DNA of 64,000 bases, from contig NZ_SWJZ01000030.1 of assembly GCF_005144475.1 (NCBI RefSeq), positions 1 through 64,000 on the forward strand, in the 5' to 3' direction. Made by a program: the position numbers and the translations under genes. This document shows positions 44,523 to 52,986 of this stretch, one piece after another. Position 1 is the first letter of the stretch. Each line of letters begins with the position of its first letter. The stretch is from Rhodobacter capsulatus. Lineage in GTDB: Bacteria; Pseudomonadota; Alphaproteobacteria; Rhodobacterales; Rhodobacteraceae. A model generated the notes under the pieces. That model made no database searches. It worked only from the letters and a program-made list of their open reading frames with translations, and was not told the DNA's origin.

Positions 44523-45003
44523 CCCAAGTCCGGCAACTTTTCTGAATGATGACAGCCTTCGCCGCAACCTGCGCGGCCTGGCTGTTGGCACCACCCTGTT
44601 TGTGGTCCTCGGCACGGTCACTGCCGTATGGGCGAACCCCCTTTTTGTCCGGATGACTCCAGTCGGGCCTTGGGAGTTCGTCGCGACCGTTCTGACGGCC
44701 TTCCTCGGAGGTGTGACAGCGGCGATGTGGGTCCCTCAGTGCAACTTGCGCGCTTCCGGGACGGGTGGGCTTGCCAGCTTTCTCGGAATCGCCTGCCCAA
44801 CCTGCAACAAGTTGCTCATGCTGGTCTTCGGTGGACCTGCGCTTCTTGCCTGGTTTGACCCGCTCCGGCCGTGGCTTGCGACCGCCGGGCTCGTCATCAT
44901 GGGTATCGCCGCGTTGGCAACATGGCGCCGGTTTCGCGCTGTCCGCACTGCCAACAGGGAGGTGCAGGGACCGCGGGGCCTTGATCGGGGTGACGTGAAA
45001 TGA
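44512..45003 (+). CDS. Four-span membrane protein with CPTCNK motif
   Basis: 163 residues, about four hydrophobic spans (around 25-45, 60-80, 90-112, 120-140). The only striking motif is GIACPTCNKLLMLVFGG, a CxxC inside or at the edge of a membrane span, with another Cys 19 residues before (VPQCNLRAS). Such Cys in the membrane can be redox active or bind copper. I do not recognise the family. It overlaps both neighbours (ATGA with the next gene), so it must work with them. Confidence 0.5.
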   Translation: MRDNPSPATFLNDDSLRRNLRGLAVGTTLFVVLGTVTAVWANPLFVRMTPVGPWEFVATVLTAFLGGVTAAMWVPQCNLRASGTGGLASFLGIACPTCNKLLMLVFGGPALLAWFDPLRPWLATAGLVIMGIAALATWRRFRAVRTANREVQGPRGLDRGDVK

Positions 45004-45743
45004 AGACAGTCACGGTCCATGACCCAATGTTCCGACGGCTGAGCCGGAATGTACTTTTGCGGCACGGGCTGATGGCCCTCCTCTCTGCTGGCATCGTTCT
45101 GATCTTTGCGGCTATCCATGGCGAGTGGAGTCCGATGCACCGCTGGAACCGGGCACTTGCCGACGCCTCGCTGGTGCTGGTTGCGCTTTCGATGGGTCTG
45201 GGTCCTCTGGCCCGGCTCCTCAGACCCGCAGTGTTGGTGCTGCCCTACCGCCGCGAGTCGGGCATCTACGGCTGCCTTCTGGCGCTTGCGCATGCTGCAA
45301 TCATCCTTGTTGGCTGGGTCGAATGGGACCTGATGCGGCTCTTCGGCTTCGAATGGCATCCCGAACTCCTCAGCTATGTGATGTTTCAGCATGGCTTTGG
45401 TCTGGCCAATGCGATCGGGATCGCCGCCTTGCTCCTGGCGGTCCTCCTGGCCACAACCTCAAGCGATGTCGCGATGCGCCGCCTGGGCGTTTCCGGCTGG
45501 AAATTCCTGCAGATGGGTGTCCTGCCGCTCTGGTGGCTGTCTGTAGCGCATGTCGCCTACTTCCTGTTCATGCACTTCCTCAGCTTTCACCGGGCGACGC
45601 CCGAGCCGAACCCCCTGCAGTATTGGTTCGTCGGACTGGTGGTCTTGGTCCTAGGACTGCGACTTGCCGCTTACCTGAAAACCATTGGCGGCAGACGCAT
45701 GCCGGAGTCTCAGGACGAGGGGGCCAAGCATGCGCCGATCTGA
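45000..45743 (+). CDS. Ferric-reductase-like (MsrQ/YedZ type) membrane protein
   Basis: 247 residues, six predicted spans. His residues placed in spans (GCLLALAHAAIILVGW, YVMFQHGFGL, WWLSVAHVAYFLFMHF) are those expected for heme b ligands in ferric-reductase-like transmembrane proteins such as MsrQ, which feed electrons to periplasmic methionine sulfoxide reductase. No MsrP is present in the window. A quinone- or cytochrome-linked reductase role in this operon is an inference. Overlaps PBP2 by 14 bases. Confidence 0.6.
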   Translation: MKTVTVHDPMFRRLSRNVLLRHGLMALLSAGIVLIFAAIHGEWSPMHRWNRALADASLVLVALSMGLGPLARLLRPAVLVLPYRRESGIYGCLLALAHAAIILVGWVEWDLMRLFGFEWHPELLSYVMFQHGFGLANAIGIAALLLAVLLATTSSDVAMRRLGVSGWKFLQMGVLPLWWLSVAHVAYFLFMHFLSFHRATPEPNPLQYWFVGLVVLVLGLRLAAYLKTIGGRRMPESQDEGAKHAPI

Positions 45744-47685
45744 ACGGGATCTTGCCCGGGCCTCACGGGTAACGACGCGTCGGTCGCTGATGCTGGGCGG
45801 CGTGATGACCTCGGTGGTCGGTGTGCTTGGTTTCCGGATGTGGCAACTGGGCGTACGCGATGCTGAGGAGTATTACCTCCTGGCCGAGGAAAACCGAATC
45901 AATTTGCGGTTGGTGCGCCCCGACCGGGGCCGCATCTTCGACCGCGCAGGCAAGATCGTCGCGGACAACGAACACACCTACCGGATCACGCTCGTGAAGG
46001 AGGAGGCCCGGGACGTCAATGACGTCCTTGCGAAACTGCAGCGGCTTCTTGGTCTGACGAGCGAGGATATCGACCGGATTCGGGAGCAACTTGACCGCGT
46101 TCGGGGCTTTGTCCCGGTGACCGTTAAGGACAGGGTCACCTGGGAAGAGTTGTCAATCATCGCCTTGAACACCCCGGCTCTTCCGGGTGTCCACCCGGAG
46201 ATGGTCCTGTCCCGGGTCTATCCCTTCGGGCCGGACTTTGCCCATCAGGTCGGCTATGTGGGACCCGTCAGCGACAGCGATCTCACAGCCAAGGACGGGG
46301 AACCCGATCCGCTTTTGCGCTCGCCGGACTACCAGATCGGCAAGACGGCGCTTGAGCGGATCCACGAGCGTGCGTTGCGCGGTGAGCCGGGAGCTCAGCG
46401 GGTGGAGGTCAACGCCGGCGGCAGGACCATGCGCGAGCTGGCACTTGATCCGCCGACCCCCGGCTCGGACATGCAGATCACACTGGATCATCATTTGCAG
46501 AACTTCATGCGTGTGCGCCTCGAAGGACAAAGCGCGGCAGCAATCGTAATGGATGTGACAAACGGTGATCTTCTTGGCTGCACGTCTGCGCCTGCATTTG
46601 ACCCGAACCTCTTCGTGCGGGGGATCTCGAGCAAGGACTACAGCGGTCTGCGCGACAGCGAGTTTCGCCCGCTTGCCGACAAGACCGTTCAAGGGGCCTA
46701 TCCGCCGGGATCCACGATCAAGATGTCGAATGCGCTCGCGGCTCTGGAGAGCGGAGTCATGGACCCGACAGAAACCGTGACCTGCAATGGCTATGTCGAA
46801 ATTTCCGGACGCAGGTTCCATTGCTGGAAAAGCGGCGGCCATGGGCGGGTCGACATGGTCGGTGCGTTGCGGCAGTCCTGCGACGTCTACTTCTACGAAG
46901 TCGCGCAACGGATCGGGATCGACGGCATCTTTGCGATGAACGACCGTCTCGGACTAGGCCAGAAATACGACCTTCCGCTGTCGGGAATGGTTCACGGCAA
47001 CAATCCCTCGCGCGCCTGGAAGCAAGAGCGCTACGGTCAGGATTGGTTGATTGGCGACACGATCAACGCGTCCATTGGCCAGGGCTTCACGTTGACCTCG
47101 CCAATTCAGCTTGCCACGATGACCGCGCGCTTGGCCTCAGGAACGGCAGTCCTCCCGCGTCTCGTGCGCCCGCTCGGTGGGGCCAGCCCGGGTGAGCCTG
47201 CGCCTGCCTCCCTTGGTCTATCGGCAGAAGCGCTGGCGATCGTACGACAAGGGATGTTTGAGGTCTCGAACCACGAGCGCGGCACGGCCTATGCCTCGCG
47301 GATCGCGGATGTGACCAAGGCGATGGCCGGGAAGACCGGAACGAGCCAGGTGTTTTCGATCACGGCGGCTGAGCGCGCAGCCGGTGTCCGATCGCAGGAC
47401 GAACTCCCATGGAACAGGCGGGACCATGGGCTGTTCGTGGCCTTCGCACCCTTTGATGCGCCTCGATTTGCCGTGACCGTTGTTGTGGAGCATGGCGGCG
47501 GCGGCTCAACGGCGGCGGCACCGATCGCGCGCGACATCATGCTCTTTGCCCAACACGGCGGCCTGCCGCCCGAAGATGCCTATCCTACTGCTCAGCGGGC
47601 CCGAATTCGGGAGGATCTGGCTCAACTGTCCGAACGGATTCTCCCGCCGGATGGGGTGACACCGATCACCGTGAGCCGGACATGA
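45730..47685 (+). CDS. mrdA: Penicillin-binding protein 2 (peptidoglycan transpeptidase)
   Basis: 651 residues, the normal length. A short cytoplasmic tail and one span (about 18-38), the PBP dimerisation domain (NLRLVRPDRGRIFDR), and the transpeptidase with the three active-site motifs: PPGSTIKM (SxxK, about residue 328), QSCDVYFYE (SxN-type, about 382) and GKTGTSQ (KTG, about 534). It builds the side wall with RodA, which is absent here. Finding this housekeeping enzyme inside a copper operon, overlapping its neighbours on both sides, is unusual; it may be an extra copy that is copper-tolerant. Confidence 0.88.
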   Translation: MRRSERDLARASRVTTRRSLMLGGVMTSVVGVLGFRMWQLGVRDAEEYYLLAEENRINLRLVRPDRGRIFDRAGKIVADNEHTYRITLVKEEARDVNDVLAKLQRLLGLTSEDIDRIREQLDRVRGFVPVTVKDRVTWEELSIIALNTPALPGVHPEMVLSRVYPFGPDFAHQVGYVGPVSDSDLTAKDGEPDPLLRSPDYQIGKTALERIHERALRGEPGAQRVEVNAGGRTMRELALDPPTPGSDMQITLDHHLQNFMRVRLEGQSAAAIVMDVTNGDLLGCTSAPAFDPNLFVRGISSKDYSGLRDSEFRPLADKTVQGAYPPGSTIKMSNALAALESGVMDPTETVTCNGYVEISGRRFHCWKSGGHGRVDMVGALRQSCDVYFYEVAQRIGIDGIFAMNDRLGLGQKYDLPLSGMVHGNNPSRAWKQERYGQDWLIGDTINASIGQGFTLTSPIQLATMTARLASGTAVLPRLVRPLGGASPGEPAPASLGLSAEALAIVRQGMFEVSNHERGTAYASRIADVTKAMAGKTGTSQVFSITAAERAAGVRSQDELPWNRRDHGLFVAFAPFDAPRFAVTVVVEHGGGGSTAAAPIARDIMLFAQHGGLPPEDAYPTAQRARIREDLAQLSERILPPDGVTPITVSRT

Positions 47686-48158
47686 AGGCCACCAAGCCAA
47701 GAAATGGCAAGTTGCGAGGCGCTGCGGTTGTTGCGCGCGCGGCAATCTTTCTGCTGTTTGCGCCGCAAGCAAACGCATTCTTCCACAATAGCCCCGATCT
47801 CGAACAAGGTCGCGCCATCTATGAGGCGGAATGCGCGTCGTGCCACGGCGCCGATCTGGAAGGACATCCCGACTGGCGGTCGGCGAATGAGGACGGGACC
47901 TATCCCGCCCCGCCGCATGACGCGAGCGGCCACACCTGGCATCACGGCGACATCATGCTGCGCGACTACATCAAACGCGGCGGGCAGGCGGTCCTTGACG
48001 AAATGGGCGTTGCCTTCACCTCCGGCATGCCGGCTTTCGGCGACCGTCTGACGGACGAGGATATCGAAGCTGTTCTCGATTACATCAAATCGACTTGGCC
48101 CGACGGCATCCGCGCCACGCAAGTAGAGCGCAGCGCCACCGAGGCCCTCGCTCCATGA
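47682..48158 (+). CDS. Monoheme cytochrome c
   Basis: 158 residues: signal peptide (about 12-32), one heme site CASCHGADLEG (about residue 52), and the Met ligand in FTSGMPAFGDRLTDEDIEAVLDYIK, the standard small cytochrome c end. Start overlaps the PBP2 stop (ATGA). Several His (HDASGHTWHHGD) near the middle might bind copper. Similar cytochromes travel with multicopper oxidase and copper-resistance genes in this bacterial group. Confidence 0.75.
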   Translation: MKATKPRNGKLRGAAVVARAAIFLLFAPQANAFFHNSPDLEQGRAIYEAECASCHGADLEGHPDWRSANEDGTYPAPPHDASGHTWHHGDIMLRDYIKRGGQAVLDEMGVAFTSGMPAFGDRLTDEDIEAVLDYIKSTWPDGIRATQVERSATEALAP

Positions 48159-48198
48159 CGCCTGGCCCGAACAATAGGCTATCGGTCCAAGTTTGGAC

Positions 48199-48229
48199 TT
48201 GCCCCTCGAGTTACTTGAGGAAGCATCAA
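48199..48229 (+). promoter_or_regulatory. MerR-type promoter (second operator class)
   Basis: TTGCCC (48199-48204), a 19-base spacer holding CTCGAGTTACTTGAG (48205-48219), and CATCAA (48224-48229). The dyad CTC-N-AGT...CT-N-GAG differs from the CCTTCC/GGAAGG type at copA and is repeated in front of lnt at 58751-58765. Transcription would begin about 29 bases before the DsbA-like gene at 48265. Confidence 0.5.
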
Positions 48230-48264
48230 CCCTCAAAGAATGTACGAAATGAAAGGTCCGCCTG

Positions 48265-48993
48265 ATGCGAATGAAATCCCTGCTGCTTGCCAGTGTCTTC
48301 TGTTTCCAGGTCGCTATGCCGTCCTTCGCGGAGGAGGTCTCGGATGAACGCATCAAGGCTCTCGTGGCCGAGGCCCTGCGCGAAAACCCCGAACTGATCC
48401 TCGAAGCGCTCCAGGCCCTCGAAGAACGGCAGGCGGAAGCACAGGCAGCCGCCGCAACCGCAGTATTGGCCAACGAGCGCGACACATTGGAACGTGACCC
48501 CAACGCACCGGTTCTAGGCAATCTGGAGGGCGATATCACGGTGGTCGAGTTCTTTGACTACAACTGCCCCTACTGCAAGCGCGCCATGCCGGAAGTCGAC
48601 GCTCTTCTGGCCGAAGACGGCAACATCCGGTTGGTGATGCGCGAATGGCCAATCCTCAGCGAGGGATCTGCCTTTGCCGCACGCGCCGCGCTCGCATCCC
48701 GAAAGCAGGGCAAATATGCTGAGCTCCACAATGCTCTGATGGGCATGCGTGGCAAGGTAGAAGCCGACACGGTGCTGCGTGTCGCCGGCGAAATCGGCCT
48801 GGACTTGGACAGGCTCAAAACAGACATGCAGGCGCCTGAGATCGACGAGCACATCGCAACCTCGATGCGTCTGGCCGAGGCGCTCGGTTTCAACGGGACG
48901 CCGTCCTTTGTCGTAGGCGATCAGCTGGTCCCCGGTTTTGTTGAAAAGGCCCAGCTTTCCGAAATCGTGGCTTCTGTTCGGGCATCAGAATGA
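48265..48993 (+). CDS. DsbA-family protein (ScsC/Com1-like)
   Basis: 242 residues. Signal peptide (about 1-22), a helical N-terminal part of some 50 residues that in ScsC-like proteins forms trimers, then a thioredoxin fold with FFDYNCPYCKRAMPE (CPYC active site about residue 95) and the cis-Pro loop FNGTPSFVVGDQLVPG. Likely a disulfide isomerase or copper-tolerance oxidoreductase, as in Scs systems. Preceded by a MerR-type promoter; overlaps the next gene as ATGA. Confidence 0.8.
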   Translation: MRMKSLLLASVFCFQVAMPSFAEEVSDERIKALVAEALRENPELILEALQALEERQAEAQAAAATAVLANERDTLERDPNAPVLGNLEGDITVVEFFDYNCPYCKRAMPEVDALLAEDGNIRLVMREWPILSEGSAFAARAALASRKQGKYAELHNALMGMRGKVEADTVLRVAGEIGLDLDRLKTDMQAPEIDEHIATSMRLAEALGFNGTPSFVVGDQLVPGFVEKAQLSEIVASVRASE

Positions 48994-49607
48994 GTGGTTC
49001 GAAACGAGTCGCTTTGGAATGCTCCCGTTGCACCGCCTTCCCTGCTCGCAGGACGATCCCGGCCGTCCCGGCCCTCGCGGCGGTACTATGGACCGCTCTG
49101 TCTGGAATTGCGGCAGCGCATTCGTTCACCGCAGCAATTCTCGTCGTCGGAGAGAATGTTGAGCAAGACCTTGCCGAGGCTGTCCGAGGATTCCTGCTGG
49201 CTGCCGACGAGCGGGACGGGCACCCAAACGAAACCTCCGACGGGCATCTGGGCGGCGTTGACGTGCATGTTCTTCCGCTTCCGGCCGAAGCCACCAGACT
49301 GGTCCAGGAGTTGACTGGCTCACCAGACGAGGCGGCTGATGTCGTCATCGTCCTTGGACCGAAGCCTGCCGACGACGACGCGGCGAGCAAGTACAGCCGT
49401 GCGAGCATCGTTCTGGTGCAAGCACTCCTTGCGGAGGGCTGGAATGGTGATGACCGCATGGAAGGTTTCATCACACGCTACCGGCTCGCCTACGGCAAAG
49501 AGCCCGATCCTTTGGCCGCGTCAGCCTACCATGCGGCGCGCAGGTTGGATGTCGCGATCAGACCGCTTGACGGGGCGGGGCCGCGGGATGAGCTTCTGGA
49601 AGCCTAG
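48990..49607 (+). CDS. Exported protein of unknown function, substrate-binding-like
   Basis: 205 residues: signal peptide (about 20-42), then a Rossmann-like segment (AAILVVGENVEQDLAEAVRGFLLA in outline, VHVLPLPAEATRLVQEL, DVVIVLGPKPAD), and near the end FITRYRLAYGKEPDPLAASAYHAAR, which resembles the C-terminal part of branched-chain amino-acid-type ABC binding proteins. The middle of such a protein is missing, so it is either a shortened derivative or a distinct family. Coupled to the DsbA-like gene; no transporter nearby. Confidence 0.45.
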   Translation: MSGSKRVALECSRCTAFPARRTIPAVPALAAVLWTALSGIAAAHSFTAAILVVGENVEQDLAEAVRGFLLAADERDGHPNETSDGHLGGVDVHVLPLPAEATRLVQELTGSPDEAADVVIVLGPKPADDDAASKYSRASIVLVQALLAEGWNGDDRMEGFITRYRLAYGKEPDPLAASAYHAARRLDVAIRPLDGAGPRDELLEA

Positions 49608-49676
49608 CAAGAATCCGAGGTCGGCTTGCCAAGATGATCCTGTGGTGTCTCGCGCGGCGCGCACCGGGTGGGGATC

Positions 49677-50144
49677 TCACGCCGCCGGATAGCTGGTGAA
49701 GACCGTACTGCTTCCGTCCTGACCGACCAGGACCACGTCATATGCCTGACGCTCTGTCTCTGGACCCATTCCCGGTGAGCCGAATGGCATGCCCGGAACG
49801 GAAAGTCCTACCGCCAAGGGGCGTTCGGCCATCAGCCTGCGGATATCCGCTGCTGGAACGTGCCCTTCGATGGTGTAGTCGCCGATGGTCGCCGTGTGGC
49901 AGGACGACAGGTTCTCCGGGATGCCGCGCTCCCGCTTGTAGGTCGCGAGGTCTTCGACACTGCGCTCTTCAAAGCTGACGTTAAAGCCGTTTTCGCGCAG
50001 GTGGCCGATCCAAGCGTTGCAACAGGGGCAGCCAGGGTCCTTTACCACATGGATCCGCTCGTCCCCTTCGGCCAGCAAAGGCACAGCGCTCATGGCAAGG
50101 ATGGTCGATCCGGTAAGAAGAAGAGTACGGCGCGCAAGGTTCAT
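49677..50144 (-). CDS. DUF411 metal-binding protein, copy 1
   Basis: 155 residues. Signal peptide (RRTLLLTGSTILAMSAVPLLA in outline) then DUF411: HVVKDPGCPCCNAWIGHLRENGF with CxCC, SSCHTATIGDYTIEGHVPAADIRRL, and GLSVPGMPFGSPGMG. The Cys, His and Met residues are thought to bind copper in the periplasm. The paralogue at 53569-54045 has the same features. The start at 50144 is taken from the signal peptide; sequence further up in the frame is not gene-like. Confidence 0.8.
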   Translation of the reverse strand: MNLARRTLLLTGSTILAMSAVPLLAEGDERIHVVKDPGCPCCNAWIGHLRENGFNVSFEERSVEDLATYKRERGIPENLSSCHTATIGDYTIEGHVPAADIRRLMAERPLAVGLSVPGMPFGSPGMGPETERQAYDVVLVGQDGSSTVFTSYPAA

Positions 50145-50238
50145 CAAAAGCCCCAGTCTATGTGTCACCGCAAAATACTGCCAAAGGCCGGGCGTGGCGA
50201 GCGTAGTATGGCTCCCAATAGGCCTGATCACCAAGAAA

Positions 50239-50850
50239 CTACCGAAGACGCGCGTCCCCGGCCTGCACCAGAAGGACGCCATGATTCTCATCTGCGTCAT
50301 CGTCCGTAACCCGGCGGGTCTGAACGCCCTGCAAATCTGCGAAACCTTCCATCATCCGTTTCGGAAACCAGGTCATTGGCAGGCTTTCGAAGCCGGGAAC
50401 GCCGTCAAGTACGCGCGATATTGCAATTGTGCAGTTCGCCTTGGGCACCGCGCCGTACGCTTTGGCACGCGCCATGATCAGGTCCGCAACTTCTGGCGAA
50501 ACCATGATCGTCTGCTCAACAACGTCGTAAGTTTCGCGGGCATGGTAGTCGATGTAGAAGTCGACCATCTTCGGCGTGATCCCGAAATGGACATCGTTGC
50601 GCTCCGGAAGCTTCGGATGTCGCCAGGTTCCCGCCGGATCGAAGAGGACACGCTCTGAGCCATTGATCAAAAGCCCGGCATGCGCACCGGTGCCGCTGCG
50701 GGTCGACAGGACGGTATAGAGCGTGACCGAGGTCGGGCCGACATGTTCATAGCGCGCCTCGGCCACGGCCTCATCAGGCGCCCAAATCGGTTCGGCGCCG
50801 CAGGCGGACAGAAACAGAGTTGCGAAAAGGGCGAAGAACAATCGTTTCAT
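50239..50850 (-). CDS. Lipoprotein of unknown function
   Basis: 203 residues with a lipobox LSACG (Cys about residue 17), so it should be lipidated and held in the inner or outer membrane. The body has GTGAHAGLLINGSERVLFDPAG and HARETYDVVEQTIMVSPEVADLI, with an NCTIAISRVL segment, a pattern that loosely recalls papain-like NlpC/permuted amidase proteins (Cys, His, Asp), but I cannot assign a family. Divergent from the gene at 51033. Confidence 0.55.
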   Translation of the reverse strand: MKRLFFALFATLFLSACGAEPIWAPDEAVAEARYEHVGPTSVTLYTVLSTRSGTGAHAGLLINGSERVLFDPAGTWRHPKLPERNDVHFGITPKMVDFYIDYHARETYDVVEQTIMVSPEVADLIMARAKAYGAVPKANCTIAISRVLDGVPGFESLPMTWFPKRMMEGFADLQGVQTRRVTDDDADENHGVLLVQAGDARLR

Positions 50851-51032
50851 GGCGTGTCCCGTCAGATGAATGACGTTTTCGCGACCTTCGTTCAGTTGCC
50901 AGTAAACTCTGCGCTATCAAGTCAAGACGAGGGAAAACGCGGCAATTCTGCTGCAGTCGATGCTATGGCCATGTGGTCCAGACACCAAACTGTCAGATGA
51001 CGGGACCAGACCACGCTGATACAAGCGAGAGC

Positions 51033-51389
51033 ATGACCCATTCGACGTTTCCTATGCGTGCATTGATCCTCGCCGCCTATCTTCTGGCGGCGATCCTGCC
51101 GATGCTTGCCTCCGCCGATGGTCGGCAACAGACTCAGGCAGACCATGAGCAGATGATGGCGATGGCTGGCCATGTCGCGCATATGTCATCCAGCGGCAGC
51201 CCGATTGACGATGCACAACGTCTGCTTTGCCAGCAACATTGTCTTTTTGCAGCCGCGGCTCTTCCCGCACCAAGCCCGGGCGTCGTCGTCATCGCGCGTT
51301 CGGTTGAAATCAGACTGAACAATGACCTGCTGGCCGCATCGCTGGCGCTCCCGCCACCCGGCCCACCTCCGAAACGCACGTTGATCTGA
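51033..51389 (+). CDS. Small exported protein with Pro-rich tail
   Basis: 118 residues. Signal peptide (about 8-28), a His/Met region (DHEQMMAMAGHVAHM), two Cys four apart (CQQHC), and the tail PPPGPPPKRTLI. Third member of the set at 40882 and 41932. It lies 62 bases before the multicopper oxidase gene and is probably transcribed with it. GCGAGAG precedes the ATG; ATG at 51054 is an alternative. Confidence 0.5.
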   Translation: MTHSTFPMRALILAAYLLAAILPMLASADGRQQTQADHEQMMAMAGHVAHMSSSGSPIDDAQRLLCQQHCLFAAAALPAPSPGVVVIARSVEIRLNNDLLAASLALPPPGPPPKRTLI

Positions 51390-51451
51390 CACTATGGTTC
51401 CGCTTTGTCGGGACCTTCAGTCTTTTCACGTTGCGATACAGGAGAATTCGC

Positions 51452-52927
51452 ATGATCACGCTCTCTCGCCGCGGCTTTCTGGCCGCTTCTGCGGCTACTG
51501 CCGCCTCACTTATCCTGCCTGCCCGCGCTCGAGCCCAATCAGCCCGTATGTCGCTGACGGCGACGACCCGGACGCTCGATGTCCGGGGCAGGGCCGCCAC
51601 CGTCTGGGGGCTGGTGGACGGCAACGGCCGGTCTGGATTGGTCCTCGACCCGGGTCAGGCATTTGCCGTCGATCTGACGAATACCCTGACCGAGCCGACC
51701 ATCATCCACTGGCACGGACAGATCCCGCCGAACGCGCAAGACGGCGTGCCGGACATGCCCATGGCCACGCTGCAACCCGGCGAAAGCCGCGCCTATGACT
51801 TTGCCGCGCGCCCGGGCACGCACTGGATGCATGCCCATATCCCCGCGCACGAGATGCTGCTGCTCGCCGCCCCCCTGGTCGTGCGGCGACCCGAGGATGT
51901 TGCGGCCGATCGGCAGGGCGTGACGCTGTTCCTGCACGACTTTTCGTTCAAGCCGCCTGCGGAGGTGCTGGCACAGATTACGGGTGGCGCGTCAATGGCC
52001 GGCATGGACCATGGCCAGATGGCGCAAGGAGGAATGGACCACTCTGGCATGGACATGGGCGCAATGGGTCAGGGGGACATGATGGCCATGCCGGGCATGG
52101 ACGGCATGGCGATGGACCTGAACGACTACAACTTTGATGCCTACCTTGCCAATGACCGGACACTGGACGACCCCGAAGTCGTCCAGGTGGACAAGGGCAG
52201 CAAAGTCCTTGTTCGGGTGATCAACGCGGCCGCCGCGACGGTGTTCTGGATCGACACCGGCGCCTTGACCGGGCGGCTGGTCGCCGTGGACGGCGAGCCG
52301 GTGCAGCCTCTTCCTGGCAGCCGTTTCGGAATCGCGATGGGCCAGCGGCTGGACATCGAGCTTGATGTTCCTGCCGAAGGCGGGGCCTTCCCGGTCCTCG
52401 CCTTGCGCGAGGGTGCAAGAGAACGGACGGGTCTCGTCCTTGCGACGCCAGGGGCCACGGTGACGAAGATCGCCGACATGTCCGATGCCGACCATCCTGC
52501 CTTCAGCTCCGATCTGACGCAGGAAGCGGCCCTGCGCGCCGTCACCCCACTGCCGGAGCGCGCGGCATCGTCCCAGCCGATGTTGATGCTGGGCGGCTCG
52601 ATGATGCCCTACGTATGGACCATCAACGGGCAGACCTGGGGCAAACATTCCCCGGTGACCGCGAAAACCGGCGAGCGTGTCGAGATCATGTTCCACAACA
52701 TGTCAATGATGGCGCATCCCATGCATCTGCATGGCCACGCTTTCCAGGTGGTCGGCGTGGGCCAGAACCGGATTGCAGGCGCAGTGCGCGATACCGTTCA
52801 TGTGCCTTCGATGGGGATGGTGACGGTCGCGGTGGATGCGGGTGAAGCAGCGCGGTGGATGCTGCATTGCCATCACATGCCGCATCTCTCGACAGGCATG
52901 ATGACTGAGTTCGCGGTTTCGGCCTGA
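51452..52927 (+). CDS. Multicopper oxidase (CopA/CueO-like cuprous oxidase)
   Basis: 491 residues. Twin-arginine signal (SRRGFLAASAATAASL). Copper ligand motifs in order: HWHG (about residue 88), HWMHAH (about 128), HPMHLHGH (about 430) and HCHHMPHLSTGM (about 475), so the type 1, 2 and 3 sites are all present. A Met/His insert (about 175-215: MAGMDHGQM, GGMDHSGMDMGAM, MAMPGMDGMAM) resembles the copper-binding loop of CueO. It should oxidise Cu(I) in the periplasm. AGGAGA precedes the ATG. Confidence 0.9.
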   Translation: MITLSRRGFLAASAATAASLILPARARAQSARMSLTATTRTLDVRGRAATVWGLVDGNGRSGLVLDPGQAFAVDLTNTLTEPTIIHWHGQIPPNAQDGVPDMPMATLQPGESRAYDFAARPGTHWMHAHIPAHEMLLLAAPLVVRRPEDVAADRQGVTLFLHDFSFKPPAEVLAQITGGASMAGMDHGQMAQGGMDHSGMDMGAMGQGDMMAMPGMDGMAMDLNDYNFDAYLANDRTLDDPEVVQVDKGSKVLVRVINAAAATVFWIDTGALTGRLVAVDGEPVQPLPGSRFGIAMGQRLDIELDVPAEGGAFPVLALREGARERTGLVLATPGATVTKIADMSDADHPAFSSDLTQEAALRAVTPLPERAASSQPMLMLGGSMMPYVWTINGQTWGKHSPVTAKTGERVEIMFHNMSMMAHPMHLHGHAFQVVGVGQNRIAGAVRDTVHVPSMGMVTVAVDAGEAARWMLHCHHMPHLSTGMMTEFAVSA

Positions 52928-52986
52928 CGACGATCCGGGCCCGCAGATTGCCTGCGGGTCCGACCTTCCGCGAAGGGAAAAGCCAA

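Noticed and set aside
50851-51032. CueR-type promoter for the multicopper oxidase operon
   Set aside because: TTGACT occurs on the minus strand here, but no 19-bp-spaced -10 or CCTTCC/GGAAGG dyad could be found on either strand.
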